A DNA stretch of 64,000 nt from JAHZMA01 sp965205905. GTDB taxonomy: Bacteria > Pseudomonadota > Alphaproteobacteria > JABAAW01 > JAHZMA01. Location of the stretch: positions 1-64,000 of the forward strand of contig CBDBHZ010000010.1 in the NCBI GenBank assembly GCA_965205905.1. Direction: 5' to 3'. Shown here piece after piece: positions 8,046-17,326 of this stretch; position 1 is the stretch's first letter, and the number at the start of each line of letters is the position of its first letter. Below the pieces are notes generated by a model. The model was not told where the DNA came from. It worked only from the letters and a program-made list of their open reading frames with translations, and did not search any database. The translations under genes were made by a program, and so were the position numbers.

Positions 8046-8657
8046 TTATTTTAACAGTAATGCCAATCTTTTTTGCAAATCATCAAAGCCGATATTTTTA
8101 CGCGCACTGGTAAAAAATAATTCGGGCAGCGCATTGGGGATGGTGGCAAGTTCTTGCGTGATATTTTCGTGCAAATCATCACGCGCCTGTTTGGCGATAC
8201 TATCTTGCTTGGTAACAACCAATAAAGTGGCATTGCCGGTATCGCTTAACAATGCAAGCGCCTCTTGGTCAATCGGCATAATGCCCCGCCTTGCATCAAT
8301 CAGCAGGCAAACCAGACGCAAATTACGGCGCGATTCCAGATAATGATAATTTAAGGAAGAAAATGTCCGCCGCATTGAAACCGCACTGGTGAAGCCATAG
8401 CCCGGCATATCCACAAAACCCAGACGGTCGGCAAGGTTGAAAAAATTCAGCATTTGGGTGCGTCCGGGGGTGTTACTGGTGCGGGCGAGTTGCTTTTGCG
8501 CGGTGATGCGATTAAGCAAACTGGATTTGCCACAATTCGACCGCCCCCAAAAGGCGATTTCAGGCAAGGCGCTATTGGGTAAAGCCATCCCCTCTGGCAC
8601 GGATTTAACAAAGCGACAGGCGGATGAAAATAATTTGCGTGTTTGCTTATCTGTCAT
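8046..8657 (-). CDS. engB: Ribosome-biogenesis GTPase EngB (YihA/YsxC)
   Basis: The 203-residue TRAFAC GTPase is normal in length for EngB. It shows the G1 P-loop GRSNCGKSS (about 34-42), the G3 motif DMPGYGF, the G4 motif TKQD, and an SA(R)-type G5 near the C-terminus. The family assists 50S subunit assembly. It lies 15 bp upstream of argB and downstream of yidC, the usual alphaproteobacterial order. Confidence 0.95.
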   Translation of the reverse strand: MTDKQTRKLFSSACRFVKSVPEGMALPNSALPEIAFWGRSNCGKSSLLNRITAQKQLARTSNTPGRTQMLNFFNLADRLGFVDMPGYGFTSAVSMRRTFSSLNYHYLESRRNLRLVCLLIDARRGIMPIDQEALALLSDTGNATLLVVTKQDSIAKQARDDLHENITQELATIPNALPELFFTSARKNIGFDDLQKRLALLLK

Positions 8658-8718
8658 AGTTGGCTGTCATAGTGTGGCGGTCATAATGCGGAGATGATGC
8701 CCCTATTTGATGCCTACC

Positions 8719-10485
8719 TTACGCCTTATTTTTCTCTTTTTTATCCAGCCTTTTCATAATCGCCCATTGCTGCGCGATGGTGAGGGTGTTATTCCAAGTC
8801 CAGTAAATCACCAAGCCTGCGGGGAAAGTTGCTAGCAAAAAGGTGAACACAATCGGTAACATGGCAAAGATTTTTTGCTGTATTGGGTCTGGCGGTGCGG
8901 GGTTTAATTTTTGTTGCACCCACATGCTAAAGCCCATTAATAGTGGCCATATCCCAATATTGACGATGGATAGAATCGGTGGCACAACCCATGGCGCAAA
9001 GCCGAATAATACCAGAATGCCTGCGGGGTCGGGCGCTGATAAATCGTGTATCCAGCCATAAAAGGGCGCGTGACGCATTTCGATGGTAACGAATAACACT
9101 TTATAGAGTGCGAAGAATACCGGTATTTGCAACAGCATCGGCACACAGCCTGCCATCGGATTCACTTTCTTGGTGCGGTAAATTTTCAGCATTTCTTGTT
9201 GTAATTTTTGCTTATCCTCGCCATAATTTTCACGCAATTCCTGAATTTCGGGCTGCAACTGTTTCATTTTTGATATCGAGACATAGGCTTTGTTGGCAAG
9301 CGGGAAGAATACGATTTTAATCAATACGGTCAATGCCAAAATCGCCAATCCAAAATTGCCCAACCAGCCTGATAATTTATTGATGATTTGAAATAAAGGC
9401 TTGGTGATAAAATATAAAATGCCAAAATCAACCGCCAAATCAAAGCGGTCAATATTAAGTTGTTCGGCATAATTATCGAGCAGAGTTACTTCTTTTGCGC
9501 CTGCAAATAATAGCGTTTGATAGCTATGTTGCTGGCCGATGCCGATAATATTGGCATCAGATGCAAAATCAGCCTGATAGACAGGGCGGTCTTGCGATTT
9601 GCCTTGCCTGAAAGCGGCATTAAATGAATCCGCCTGCGGTATCATCACGGCAAGCCAATATTTATCGGTGATACCAAACCAACCTTTTTGATTATCATAT
9701 TTTAACACGCCATCTTCGGTATCATCATAGTCTTCTTCAATCAGCTCATCAGCAAGCACACCGATAAAGCCTTCATGCAAAATATAGAAATTCAGAGTTT
9801 CTGGCTCGCCAATCCGTGCTACCAAACCATAATTGCGAATCGTTAGGGGATTCTCACTATTATTGGTAACATTCTGGGTAACGGATATCATGAAATTTTC
9901 GTCAATCGTGAAAGTTTTTTCAAAACGGATATTTTCAGGACTCACCCAAGAGAGCGTCACATCATTATCTCGGCTAAGGGTGAAGCGATTGCTTTGCCAA
10001 ATGGTGGTAGGGTCAGGAGTGGTAAAACTTTTATCACCTAGCCAACCGAAATTCGCATAATAAGGGTCATCACTATTGGCGGGGTTAAACAGATGCACTT
10101 GGTCGGCACCATCATCTAATGTTTCTTTGTAATTCAGTAAAACCAAATCATCAATGCGCCCACCTTGCAAATTGATAGAACCGCTGACACGGTCGGTTTC
10201 AATGCGAACACGTTGATTTTGGGCAAGCGCGCCACTGCGTGATAAGGTTTGATTTTGCGTGTTGCCATTAATAGCAAGCGCATCAGTATCAGAATCGATA
10301 GCATTTGTATTTGTGCCATTAATATTTGTGCCGTCATTGGTTACGCTATTTTGAACCTGTGATTGATTGCCAACCTCATCCGTTACAATTTGCTGTTGCT
10401 GTTGCGGTGGTGCTAAAAAGAATTGCCAGACCAGTAACACCATCAGCGATAGCGAGATAGCGACAATCATATTTTTATTTTCCAT
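8719..10485 (-). CDS. yidC: Membrane protein insertase YidC
   Basis: The 588-residue protein inserts and folds inner-membrane proteins, alone or with SecYEG. It has an N-terminal helix (about 6-25), a long polar linker rich in N/T/Q, and the large periplasmic beta domain (about 90-340). The C-terminal conserved OxaA region has five helices, including FGLAILALTVLIKIVFFPL and NPMAGCVPMLLQIPVFFALY. It begins immediately after yidD, in the conserved rpmH-rnpA-yidD-yidC order. Confidence 0.97.
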   Translation of the reverse strand: MENKNMIVAISLSLMVLLVWQFFLAPPQQQQQIVTDEVGNQSQVQNSVTNDGTNINGTNTNAIDSDTDALAINGNTQNQTLSRSGALAQNQRVRIETDRVSGSINLQGGRIDDLVLLNYKETLDDGADQVHLFNPANSDDPYYANFGWLGDKSFTTPDPTTIWQSNRFTLSRDNDVTLSWVSPENIRFEKTFTIDENFMISVTQNVTNNSENPLTIRNYGLVARIGEPETLNFYILHEGFIGVLADELIEEDYDDTEDGVLKYDNQKGWFGITDKYWLAVMIPQADSFNAAFRQGKSQDRPVYQADFASDANIIGIGQQHSYQTLLFAGAKEVTLLDNYAEQLNIDRFDLAVDFGILYFITKPLFQIINKLSGWLGNFGLAILALTVLIKIVFFPLANKAYVSISKMKQLQPEIQELRENYGEDKQKLQQEMLKIYRTKKVNPMAGCVPMLLQIPVFFALYKVLFVTIEMRHAPFYGWIHDLSAPDPAGILVLFGFAPWVVPPILSIVNIGIWPLLMGFSMWVQQKLNPAPPDPIQQKIFAMLPIVFTFLLATFPAGLVIYWTWNNTLTIAQQWAIMKRLDKKEKNKA

Positions 10486-10782
10486 TTATCTTCTTCTTTC
10501 CTTTTGTTTTTGCCTCGTATGATTGGTGCATGATTGCGGTACGGGGTCATATCCTGCTTTTGCAAAAGGATGACAGCGCACCAATCGTTTTAATGTTAAA
10601 ACACTTCCTTGATATAACCCAAAACGGTCGATAGATTCAACAGCATATTGCGAACAGCTAGGAAAAAATCGACACCCTGTTATCACGCCCTGCGCGCTCA
10701 TAAAATGTAAAATCGGCGATAGAACGAAACGATAACATTGCAATAAAAAAATAGCGGGCAAGATAGTAACATATTTCATCAT
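10486..10782 (-). CDS. yidD: Membrane insertion efficiency factor YidD
   Basis: The 98-residue protein shows the family hallmarks: an N-terminal amphipathic hydrophobic segment, YRFVLSP, GCRFFPSCSQYAVE with its conserved cysteines, and RLVRCHPF...GYDPVP. It overlaps rnpA by 4 bp (ATGA), indicating translational coupling. The family is thought to aid insertion through YidC, encoded next. Confidence 0.95.
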   Translation of the reverse strand: MMKYVTILPAIFLLQCYRFVLSPILHFMSAQGVITGCRFFPSCSQYAVESIDRFGLYQGSVLTLKRLVRCHPFAKAGYDPVPQSCTNHTRQKQKERRR

Positions 10783-11237
10783 GATTTTTTGTTAAAAACC
10801 TTGTTATGACGCGTTTCGTTTTTATCCGATTCGATTTTATTCGTCGCTATTCTATTAAGGGCGCGGATAAATCTTTTTTCCATTTTTTCAAAATCAATGC
10901 TATGGGTTTCTTTACGGGCGATAAACACATAATTAAAACCATCACGCTTTAGATTTGTAAGATGCGTTCGCACCAAATCCCGTAACCGCCTTTTGCTACG
11001 GTTTCGAATCACCGCATTGCCAACTTTACGGCTGGCAGTAAAACCAATATGGCAGGGCTTACTGGTATCGAGTGCGTTATCTTGCAAATACTGAACGATA
11101 AAGCCACTATCAGCAATATAGGCAGCATGTTTGGTCATGCGCTGAAAATCTTGACGTTTGGTGAAAATGGCGATTTCTGAAGTGAAATGGCGCAACTCAC
11201 GCGGCAAGGATTTTACGTCCTTTTTTGCGCCTTGCAT
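10779..11237 (-). CDS. rnpA: Ribonuclease P protein component
   Basis: This is the protein subunit that helps RNase P RNA mature tRNA 5' ends. It has the expected FTKRQDF start of the fold, IGFTASRKVGNAVIRNRSKRRLRD (the RNR basic motif) and a beta strand FNYVFIARKET. The listed ATG at 11237 lies inside rpmH. The family normally starts much closer to the FTKRQDF motif, so a TTG/GTG-type start around 11200, at the rpmH stop, is possible. The two genes overlap in either case. The C-terminus is unusually rich in lysine and asparagine. Confidence 0.93.
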   Translation of the reverse strand: MQGAKKDVKSLPRELRHFTSEIAIFTKRQDFQRMTKHAAYIADSGFIVQYLQDNALDTSKPCHIGFTASRKVGNAVIRNRSKRRLRDLVRTHLTNLKRDGFNYVFIARKETHSIDFEKMEKRFIRALNRIATNKIESDKNETRHNKVFNKKS

Positions 11238-11331
11238 TCAAAATGCGACGCCCATTTTTGGTTGCCATACGGCTTCTGAAGCCATGACGGCGTTTGCGAA
11301 CCAAATTACTTGGCTGAAATGTTCTTTTCAT
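11197..11331 (-). CDS. rpmH: 50S ribosomal protein L34
   Basis: On the minus strand the ATG at 11331 opens a 44-residue frame: MKRTFQPSNLVRKRRHGF, then RSRMATKNGRRILNARR and a short KKGRKILAA tail. This is textbook bL34. It is the first gene of the minus-strand block and overlaps rnpA. The 70-bp gap to the divergent lipoprotein gene at 11404 must hold promoters for both directions. Confidence 0.97.
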   Translation of the reverse strand: MKRTFQPSNLVRKRRHGFRSRMATKNGRRILNARRKKGRKILAA

Positions 11332-11403
11332 TGGTAAATACCCTTTACAAAATAGAGGCTAATATAGCAATATAGCATCAAATGTCAACCATAATTCGCT
11401 GTT

Positions 11404-11889
11404 ATGAGTAAAATGAAAGTTATTTTTAAAATTAAGCCATTATTATTGAGGCTAGCATTGCTACTATTACCTTTAATAATGTCTGCTTGTGCGCAAAATG
11501 CTGATTATTATCAGCTTGATGATTATCATGACCAAGAAAATATTCTTGGCACACCAACAAAACAGGCGAATGAATATGACCCTAACCGTTTGATAGGGCT
11601 TTCTTATGGTGAGGTTTATCAAAAATTAGGGCCTCCCGATTTTGCCCGCCCCGAAGGCAATAAAGAATTTGTGCAATATCGCGATAAGGATTGTCTGCTA
11701 GATTTATTCATAGAATATTGGGATGGGGTGCCAAAACGCGACCCAGAAAATAAAGAGATTAGCAAGCAGAGGCGACAAAATAGCAGTATCACCTACTCAA
11801 AATTGCGTGATTCGTATCGCGATGCCAATGTGCCACCCCATATTTTACGGCAATGTTTATATTTGTTGATGGAACGCGGCAAAAAATAG
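11404..11889 (+). CDS. Outer-membrane lipoprotein, SmpA/OmlA-like
   Basis: The 161-residue protein has a strong signal peptide with lipobox LIMSAC (Cys29). After it comes a segment LIGLSYGEVYQKLGPPDFARPEG that resembles the start of the SmpA/OmlA (BamE-like) fold, then a YRDKDCLLDLF strand and a basic C-terminus. Such proteins are common, poorly characterised alphaproteobacterial lipoproteins. It diverges from rpmH and is followed 35 bp later by the UbiK-like gene. Confidence 0.7.
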   Translation: MSKMKVIFKIKPLLLRLALLLLPLIMSACAQNADYYQLDDYHDQENILGTPTKQANEYDPNRLIGLSYGEVYQKLGPPDFARPEGNKEFVQYRDKDCLLDLFIEYWDGVPKRDPENKEISKQRRQNSSITYSKLRDSYRDANVPPHILRQCLYLLMERGKK

Positions 11890-11924
11890 TATAACAATGA
11901 TAGGTAATATTGAAGGAGATAGAA

Positions 11925-12161
11925 ATGAGTGTATTTAATATGATGAAAATGGCAGGCGGCGGTGCAGGGCTTGCCAATTTAGTCAAGCGTGAGGTGGAAA
12001 CATTAGTGCGCGATAGGCTAGGGGCGATATTGCAAGAGCAAAATCAGTTCGTTACCCGTGATGAGTTTGAGGCTGTTAAAATCATGGCAGAAAATGCCTT
12101 GCAAGAAAATGAAAAATTACGCATTAAAATTGCTGATTTAGAAAAGAAAAAAGCCAAATAA
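11925..12161 (+). CDS. UbiK/BMFP-type accessory protein
   Basis: From ATG 11925 (AAGGAGAT about 10 nt upstream) the product is 78 residues. It has an amphipathic N-terminal helix (GGGAGLANLVKREVETLVRD), the VTRDEFEAVKIMAENALQEN segment and a C-terminal coiled coil. This layout matches the BMFP/UbiK family (PF04380), trimeric coiled-coil proteins that stimulate ubiquinone synthesis in gammaproteobacteria. The function in this organism is inferred. Confidence 0.8.
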   Translation: MSVFNMMKMAGGGAGLANLVKREVETLVRDRLGAILQEQNQFVTRDEFEAVKIMAENALQENEKLRIKIADLEKKKAK

Positions 12162-12226
12162 ATTTGCATTAAAGCGTGATAATATGTTACAACACGGCTT
12201 TATTTTAATTTGATGAGGGTAAAAAC

Positions 12227-13397
12227 ATGAAAAACGATTATTTATTCACCAGCGAATCAGTCAGCGAAGGGCATCCCGATAAAATAGCCGACCAAATATC
12301 AGATGCGGTGGTTGATGAATTTTTACGGTTAGCCCCAGAAGCAAGGGTGGCAGTGGAAACACTCACCACCACCAATCAAGTGGTGCTAGCGGGCGAAGTG
12401 CGTGGCCCTGCAGAAATAGATGCCGCCAGAATGGAAACATTGGCACGCGGTGTGGTGCGCGATATTGGCTATGAGCAAGATGGCTTTCATCATGAAAATC
12501 TCAAATTTCTCAGCTTTGTGCATCAGCAATCGGCTGATATTGCCCAAGGGGTGGATTCTGCGGCTGATAAAGATAAAGATGAGGGTGCAGGCGACCAAGG
12601 CATCATGTTTGGTTATGCGTGTCGTGAGACTGAAAATTTAATGCCCGCGGCGATTGATTATAGCCATCAAATTTTGAAGCGATTAGCAACAATAAGGCAC
12701 GAAAACCGTGATTGTGGGTTATTGCCTGATGCCAAATCGCAAGTTACATTGCAATATCGTGATGGCAAGCCCGTAAAAGCGCAATCGGTGGTGGTTTCCA
12801 CGCAACATCAAGAAAGTATGAGCCAAGCCGATATTCGCGCATTGGTGAAAAAACATGTGGTGGCAGTGTTGCCAGAAGGCTGGATGTGTGATGATGATGA
12901 GTTTTATGTCAACCCCACTGGCAGATTCGTGATTGGCGGCCCTGATGGTGATGCAGGCTTAACAGGGCGCAAAATTATTGTGGATACTTATGGCGGGGCG
13001 GCACCACATGGTGGCGGTGCGTTTTCGGGCAAAGACCCCACAAAAGTGGATAGGTCAGCCGCCTATGCGGCGCGCTATTTGGCAAAAAATGTGGTGGCAG
13101 CAGGCTTGGCTGAAAAATGCGTGATTCAGCTTTCTTATGCGATTGGCGTTGCCCATCCGATTTCAGCCTATGTTGATTTTGGCTGGCACAGGCAAGGTAT
13201 CAGAGCAAAAAACATCGGATTTGTTGCGTGAGTTGGTGGATTTAAGCCCGCGCGGTATCAGAGAAAAATTACAGCTTAACCGCCCGATTTATCGAAAAAC
13301 GGCTAGCTATGGTCATTTTGGGCGCACCCCCGAAGCTGATGGCTCGTTTTCGTGGGAAAAATGCGATTTGGTTGATGCGTTGAAATCCCTATTATAA
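12227..13397 (+). pseudogene. metK: S-adenosylmethionine synthase, interrupted by a frameshift
   Basis: MetK makes S-adenosylmethionine from methionine and ATP. SESVSEGHPDKIADQISD, GEVRG, GAGDQGIMFGYA, NPTGRFVIGGPDGDAGLTGRK and GGGAFSGKDPTKVDRSAAY are intact. At about 13178-13186 the frame changes. The first frame runs on with junk to 13231, while the second supplies TGKVSEQKTSDLLRELVDL...RPIYRKTASYGHFGR...FSWEKCD to 13397. Dropping one base (or adding two) near GATTTTGGCTGGC restores a protein of about 389 residues. As metK is normally essential, a sequence error is the simplest explanation. Confidence 0.88.
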
Positions 13398-13423
13398 TAA
13401 ATTTGTTATAATTTCGATAAAAA

Positions 13424-14038
13424 ATGATGCTCCTCCGCTCTTATGGGCGCAAACGGTCAAAATATATCCGCCCCTATCAGCAAAAATTGCTGACGGAAAC
13501 ACTGCCAAATTATCGGCTTGATGTGCCAGATGATATGCCGTCTGGTTTGGCTGATTATTTTACGGGTAAAAAACATCAAACTAAAAACTACAAAACCTAT
13601 GGGTTGGAAATTGGCTTTGGCGATGGCGCGCATTTGGCATGGCAAGCGAAGCAAAATCCCGATTGTGGCTTTATCGGTGCTGAACCTTTTATATTAGGGG
13701 TGGCAAAATTACTGCGCCATATTGATGATGATAATTTAAGTAATATTCGTATTTTCCCCGATGATATTCGCTATCTACTGCCATTTATCCCCAAAGCCAG
13801 CCTGCACCATATTATCATTTTACACCCCGACCCATGGCCGCGCAAAAAGCACCATAAAAGAAGGTTGATTCAGCCTGAATTTATTGATAGATTGCATCAT
13901 TTGCTGGTTGATGGGGGTTGTGTTACCATTGGCACAGATTGCTCTAATTATATGCAATGGATATTATGTATGATGCTGTCGCGTGATAGTTTTTATTGGC
14001 ATCAGCCACGCAATCATGGCAAGAAAAACCGAAAATAG
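13424..14038 (+). CDS. trmB: tRNA (guanine-N7-)-methyltransferase, C-terminus frameshifted
   Basis: TrmB methylates G46 of tRNA using S-adenosylmethionine. The 204-residue frame has the family start RSYGRKRSKYIRPYQQ, SAM motif LEIGFGDGAHL, a GAEPF segment, ILHPDPWPRKKHHKRRL and TDCSNYMQWI. It ends in a non-family tail. In the next frame, from about 14005 to a stop at 14107-14109, the sequence reads TQSWQEKPKIVTYYGEKAVQ and ends YFNFIKK, which matches the expected TrmB C-terminus. The intact gene would span 13424-14109. It lies directly after metK. Confidence 0.85.
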   Translation: MMLLRSYGRKRSKYIRPYQQKLLTETLPNYRLDVPDDMPSGLADYFTGKKHQTKNYKTYGLEIGFGDGAHLAWQAKQNPDCGFIGAEPFILGVAKLLRHIDDDNLSNIRIFPDDIRYLLPFIPKASLHHIIILHPDPWPRKKHHKRRLIQPEFIDRLHHLLVDGGCVTIGTDCSNYMQWILCMMLSRDSFYWHQPRNHGKKNRK

Positions 14039-14152
14039 TCACATATTATGGTGAAAAGGCGGTGCAAAAAGGGCAAGATGCGTGGTATTTTAACTTTATT
14101 AAAAAGTGAAAATGTATGATTGCAAGAATCTTTCGTTGAAACAGAGCAGCCT

Positions 14153-14774
14153 ATGAAAAAAATATTATTGGCATTGATTGCTGTTACTACTCCCCATCAA
14201 TGCGGTTGCGTTGCCGCATTTATATGTTGGGGTTGGCACAGTTTCGGGTTCAGATGGTCAATTAGCAACCACCATCATTGAAAATGGCGCAGACCCTGTT
14301 TTTTTGAGCGATACATATATTGTGCGTAACGGTTATGGATTGTCGCTTGGCTTTAGTTTTGATAATGTGAGTGTGGAGCAGAGATGGTTGGATTATGGCA
14401 TGAAAGACCAAAACTCACCGCCCAGAGAGCGGCCGAGTGATTTTATCGAGCTTACCACCAATCTTATCGGGCGTGTTGGCACTGATTTTTTGAGCGTAAG
14501 GCTTATTATGGGCTATGGTGAGGCAGCCATCAAGCCTGTAACATTGCCAGAGGCGAAATTTGATGTCTTAACCAAAGGCATAGGCGTTGAATTGAATATA
14601 GTTTTTATCGGCAACACGCGAATTTTTGTAGATTATTATGATAATTCATATCAGCACCAAAATTTTACGGGTGGCACCTATCAGCAAACAATGCGAGACC
14701 ATTCAGTGATTTATATGGGCATGACTTTTCCACTGAAGCTGGGCAAAATTTTTGGTGCGGCAACACCCGGGTAA
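14153..14774 (+). CDS. Secreted barrel-like protein with a frameshift in its signal peptide
   Basis: The long frame (about 14178-14774) starts inside a signal-peptide core, LLLLPINAVALPHLYVG, without a good start codon or ribosome site. An ATG at 14153 gives MKKILLAL in another frame and meets it at about 14176. Together they make an ordinary signal peptide, so a one-base shift is likely. The mature part of about 185 residues has alternating strand-like segments and resembles small outer-membrane barrels, although it does not end in Phe. Family unknown. Confidence 0.65.
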
Positions 14775-14785
14775 TTGATTGGGGC

Positions 14786-15736
14786 TTAATAAAAATTTTG
14801 GACGATATAGCCAAGATAAATCACAATGCCGATAGCACCATAGGCGCGATAATTTTTGCGGCTTAATATGTAGAAACTCACCACCAAACCCGCAAACAGC
14901 ATCAGCGGAATATCAAGCGATATTAAATGTCTATCGATGGATAATGGAAAGAAAATTGCAGTGATGCTTAATACAGCAAGAATATTGAAAATACAGCTTC
15001 CTAATACATTGCCAACCACCACATCACTCATCCGCATTCTGATGGCGGTAATGGTGGCAACCACTTCTGGCAGTGATGTGCCAAACGCAATGATGGTGGC
15101 GCCAATCACGCTTTCTGGCACATTAAAGGCTAGGGCAATCATCGCGCCATTATCCACCACCAGATGCGCGCCTATTAATAGTAACGCAAGCCCGCCTAGC
15201 ATTTTCACACTATCGGCGGTAAGCGATGCTTTGCTCTGCACATCACTTTGTGTCTCACCTATCGGCATATCAGCAGCGGTTGCTTTGCTAGATTTCAGTG
15301 ATAAAAACATATAGCAGGCAAACATCAACAGCAAAGTAGCACCACTATACCACATAACAGTGCTAAATAAGGTGGCGATAATAAATAACGCCACAAAGCT
15401 TGAAAGCATGAAACCCAGATTGATTTTGATGTTTCTATCAATAACTGATACCGTAAATGGCATCATCGCGATAGCAAGCCCATAAATCAGCAGAATATTG
15501 GCAATATTACTGCCCACCACATTGCCCATCGCAATGCCGACATTGCCCCGATAGGCGGCAACAAAACTTGCCATAAATTCAGGCAGAGATGTGCCAAAGC
15601 CAATCACAACCGCCGCAATAAAAGTAACCGACATCCGAAAATGCTTGCTTAAATTGACGCATGATTTTACTGTAAATTCACCGCCTTGATAAAGCGCGAA
15701 TAACCCAAGCAGAAGCAAAAAATATTGAATGAACAT
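14786..15736 (-). CDS. Sodium/calcium exchanger family (CaCA, YrbG-like) transporter
   Basis: The 316-residue inner-membrane protein has about 10 hydrophobic helices and the two inverted alpha-repeats of the CaCA superfamily: GFGTSLPEFMAS near residue 47 and AFGTSLPEVVAT near 218, each followed by GNVVGSNIAN or GNVLGSCIFN. These hold the cation-binding acidic residues. YrbG-type members exchange Na+ or H+ for Ca2+, though the substrate here is inferred. It is the last gene of the minus-strand run from petA. Confidence 0.9.
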   Translation of the reverse strand: MFIQYFLLLLGLFALYQGGEFTVKSCVNLSKHFRMSVTFIAAVVIGFGTSLPEFMASFVAAYRGNVGIAMGNVVGSNIANILLIYGLAIAMMPFTVSVIDRNIKINLGFMLSSFVALFIIATLFSTVMWYSGATLLLMFACYMFLSLKSSKATAADMPIGETQSDVQSKASLTADSVKMLGGLALLLIGAHLVVDNGAMIALAFNVPESVIGATIIAFGTSLPEVVATITAIRMRMSDVVVGNVLGSCIFNILAVLSITAIFFPLSIDRHLISLDIPLMLFAGLVVSFYILSRKNYRAYGAIGIVIYLGYIVQNFY

Positions 15737-15759
15737 TAAAAACTCTCAATAAAGATGGG

Positions 15760-15858
15760 TTAAAACGGCAATATTTCATAGCGCAACAACAGATAAGGAG
15801 TGAGCACAATTACCATCATAATCGTGGCTTTTAACCAAGCGGGAATTTTACTGAACAT
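15760..15858 (-). CDS. Mini membrane protein (32 residues) between rpoN and exchanger
   Basis: ATG at 15858 follows AGGAGGC by about 8 nt. The frame reads MFSKIPAWLKATIMMVIVLT, then PYLLLRYEILPF and a stop: one transmembrane helix with a short basic N-terminus. It fills the gap between rpoN (stop at 15879) and the exchanger (start at 15736) on the same strand. The strong ribosome site and tight spacing favour a real gene. Function unknown; it may be a small partner of the exchanger. Confidence 0.5.
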   Translation of the reverse strand: MFSKIPAWLKATIMMVIVLTPYLLLRYEILPF

Positions 15859-15878
15859 TGAGAGTGCCTCCTTTAATT

Positions 15879-17321
15879 TTATAATAATGCGGCTTTATTG
15901 CGCTTTCTTTGTGCGGATGAGGGTATCTTCATCAGGTCGCGGTATTTTGCCACAGTTCTACGGGCAATATCAATATTTTCTTTTTGTAAAATATCCACAA
16001 TCGCATCATCAGAATAGACTTTATTCTTTTCTTCACCATCAATCAAGATTTTGATGCGTTTACGAATGGCTTCGGTGGAAAGCCCTTCAGAATCGCCATT
16101 GATGGCGTTGGTGAAGAAATATTTCATTTCAAAAATACCGTGCGGCGTTGCCATATATTTGCCCGAACAAGTGCGGCTGATGGTGCTTTCGTGCATCTCA
16201 ACATCTTGCGCTATGTCTTTGAGCACCAATGGTTTCAAGCCATCAATCCCATCGCGGAAGAAACCAATTTGCCGTTTGATAATGGCTTGCCCAACCCGCA
16301 TGATGGTATTATTGCGCTGGGTAAGGGCGCGAATCATCCATTTGGCTTCTTGCCAATTTTGCTGTAAATATTGCTTATCATCTTTATTGCCTGCCTGCCC
16401 AAACATGCTATGATAATAATCATGGTTGGCACGCACCGAAATAAAGGCGCGCGGGCTTAATTCCACATACCATTGATTGCGGGTATTTTGCTTAACATAT
16501 AAATCAGGCACAACCATATCGGCAGTTTGTATCGAAAATTCAGCAATCGGATTTGGGTTTAAGGCGCGAATCTCTTTCAGCATATCGCGCAAATCATCTT
16601 CATCTGTTTGGCAAAGCTTCATTAATTTACGATATTCGCGTGCTGCCACCAATTCAATATTATCCAGTAAGATTTGCATTGTGGGGTCAAGGCGATTTTT
16701 ATCTTTCAGCTGTAACGCAAGGCAATCGCCTAAATTATAGGCAAAAATACCAACGGGGTCGAATTCGCGCATGGTGTTTAGCACAGGTTCAAGCGTGTTT
16801 TTAGGAATATTTAACTCACAACTTAACCCATCAATATCATTATTCAACCAGCCACGTTCATTGATATGGTCAAACACCAATTGCCCAATCATGATTTGGC
16901 GGTTATCGGTAAAATGAATCCTTAATTGCTGTTCTATATGGTCGCGCAACGAAGGGGCATCGGTTGCGGAATCATCAAGATAATTATAGTCAGACGTATA
17001 ATTTTGATAGCTTGGTTCAGAATCGAAATGGTCTTCTTGGGTCATATCAAGCGCGCCATCACATGTGCCTTCGTGGGTTGCGGCATCAAACGCATCGCCT
17101 TCATAATCAGCTTCGCTATTATTGGTGGTTGGCTCATCTAGCCCATCACTGGCATGGCCACGGTCATTTTCTAAAAATGGGTTACTTTCCATAACGCCCG
17201 CCATATAGTCGTTTAAATCCAGCATGTTAAACTGCAACAGCTTAATCGCCTGCTGCATTTGCGGGGTAAGCACAAGATTTTGACTTTGTCTTGCATCAAG
17301 TTTTAAATGGGGTGAAGACAT
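15879..17321 (-). CDS. rpoN: RNA polymerase sigma-54 factor
   Basis: Sigma-54 directs RNA polymerase to -24/-12 promoters that need an enhancer-binding ATPase. The 480-residue protein has the glutamine/leucine-rich region I (QSQNLVLTPQMQQAIKLLQ), an acidic region II (about 60-130), the core-binding region and the C-terminal RpoN box ARRTVAKYR. It follows lptB by 5 bp, the usual alphaproteobacterial and gammaproteobacterial neighbourhood. No dependent activator gene is in the window. Confidence 0.96.
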   Translation of the reverse strand: MSSPHLKLDARQSQNLVLTPQMQQAIKLLQFNMLDLNDYMAGVMESNPFLENDRGHASDGLDEPTTNNSEADYEGDAFDAATHEGTCDGALDMTQEDHFDSEPSYQNYTSDYNYLDDSATDAPSLRDHIEQQLRIHFTDNRQIMIGQLVFDHINERGWLNNDIDGLSCELNIPKNTLEPVLNTMREFDPVGIFAYNLGDCLALQLKDKNRLDPTMQILLDNIELVAAREYRKLMKLCQTDEDDLRDMLKEIRALNPNPIAEFSIQTADMVVPDLYVKQNTRNQWYVELSPRAFISVRANHDYYHSMFGQAGNKDDKQYLQQNWQEAKWMIRALTQRNNTIMRVGQAIIKRQIGFFRDGIDGLKPLVLKDIAQDVEMHESTISRTCSGKYMATPHGIFEMKYFFTNAINGDSEGLSTEAIRKRIKILIDGEEKNKVYSDDAIVDILQKENIDIARRTVAKYRDLMKIPSSAQRKRNKAALL

Positions 17322-17326
17322 GTTGA

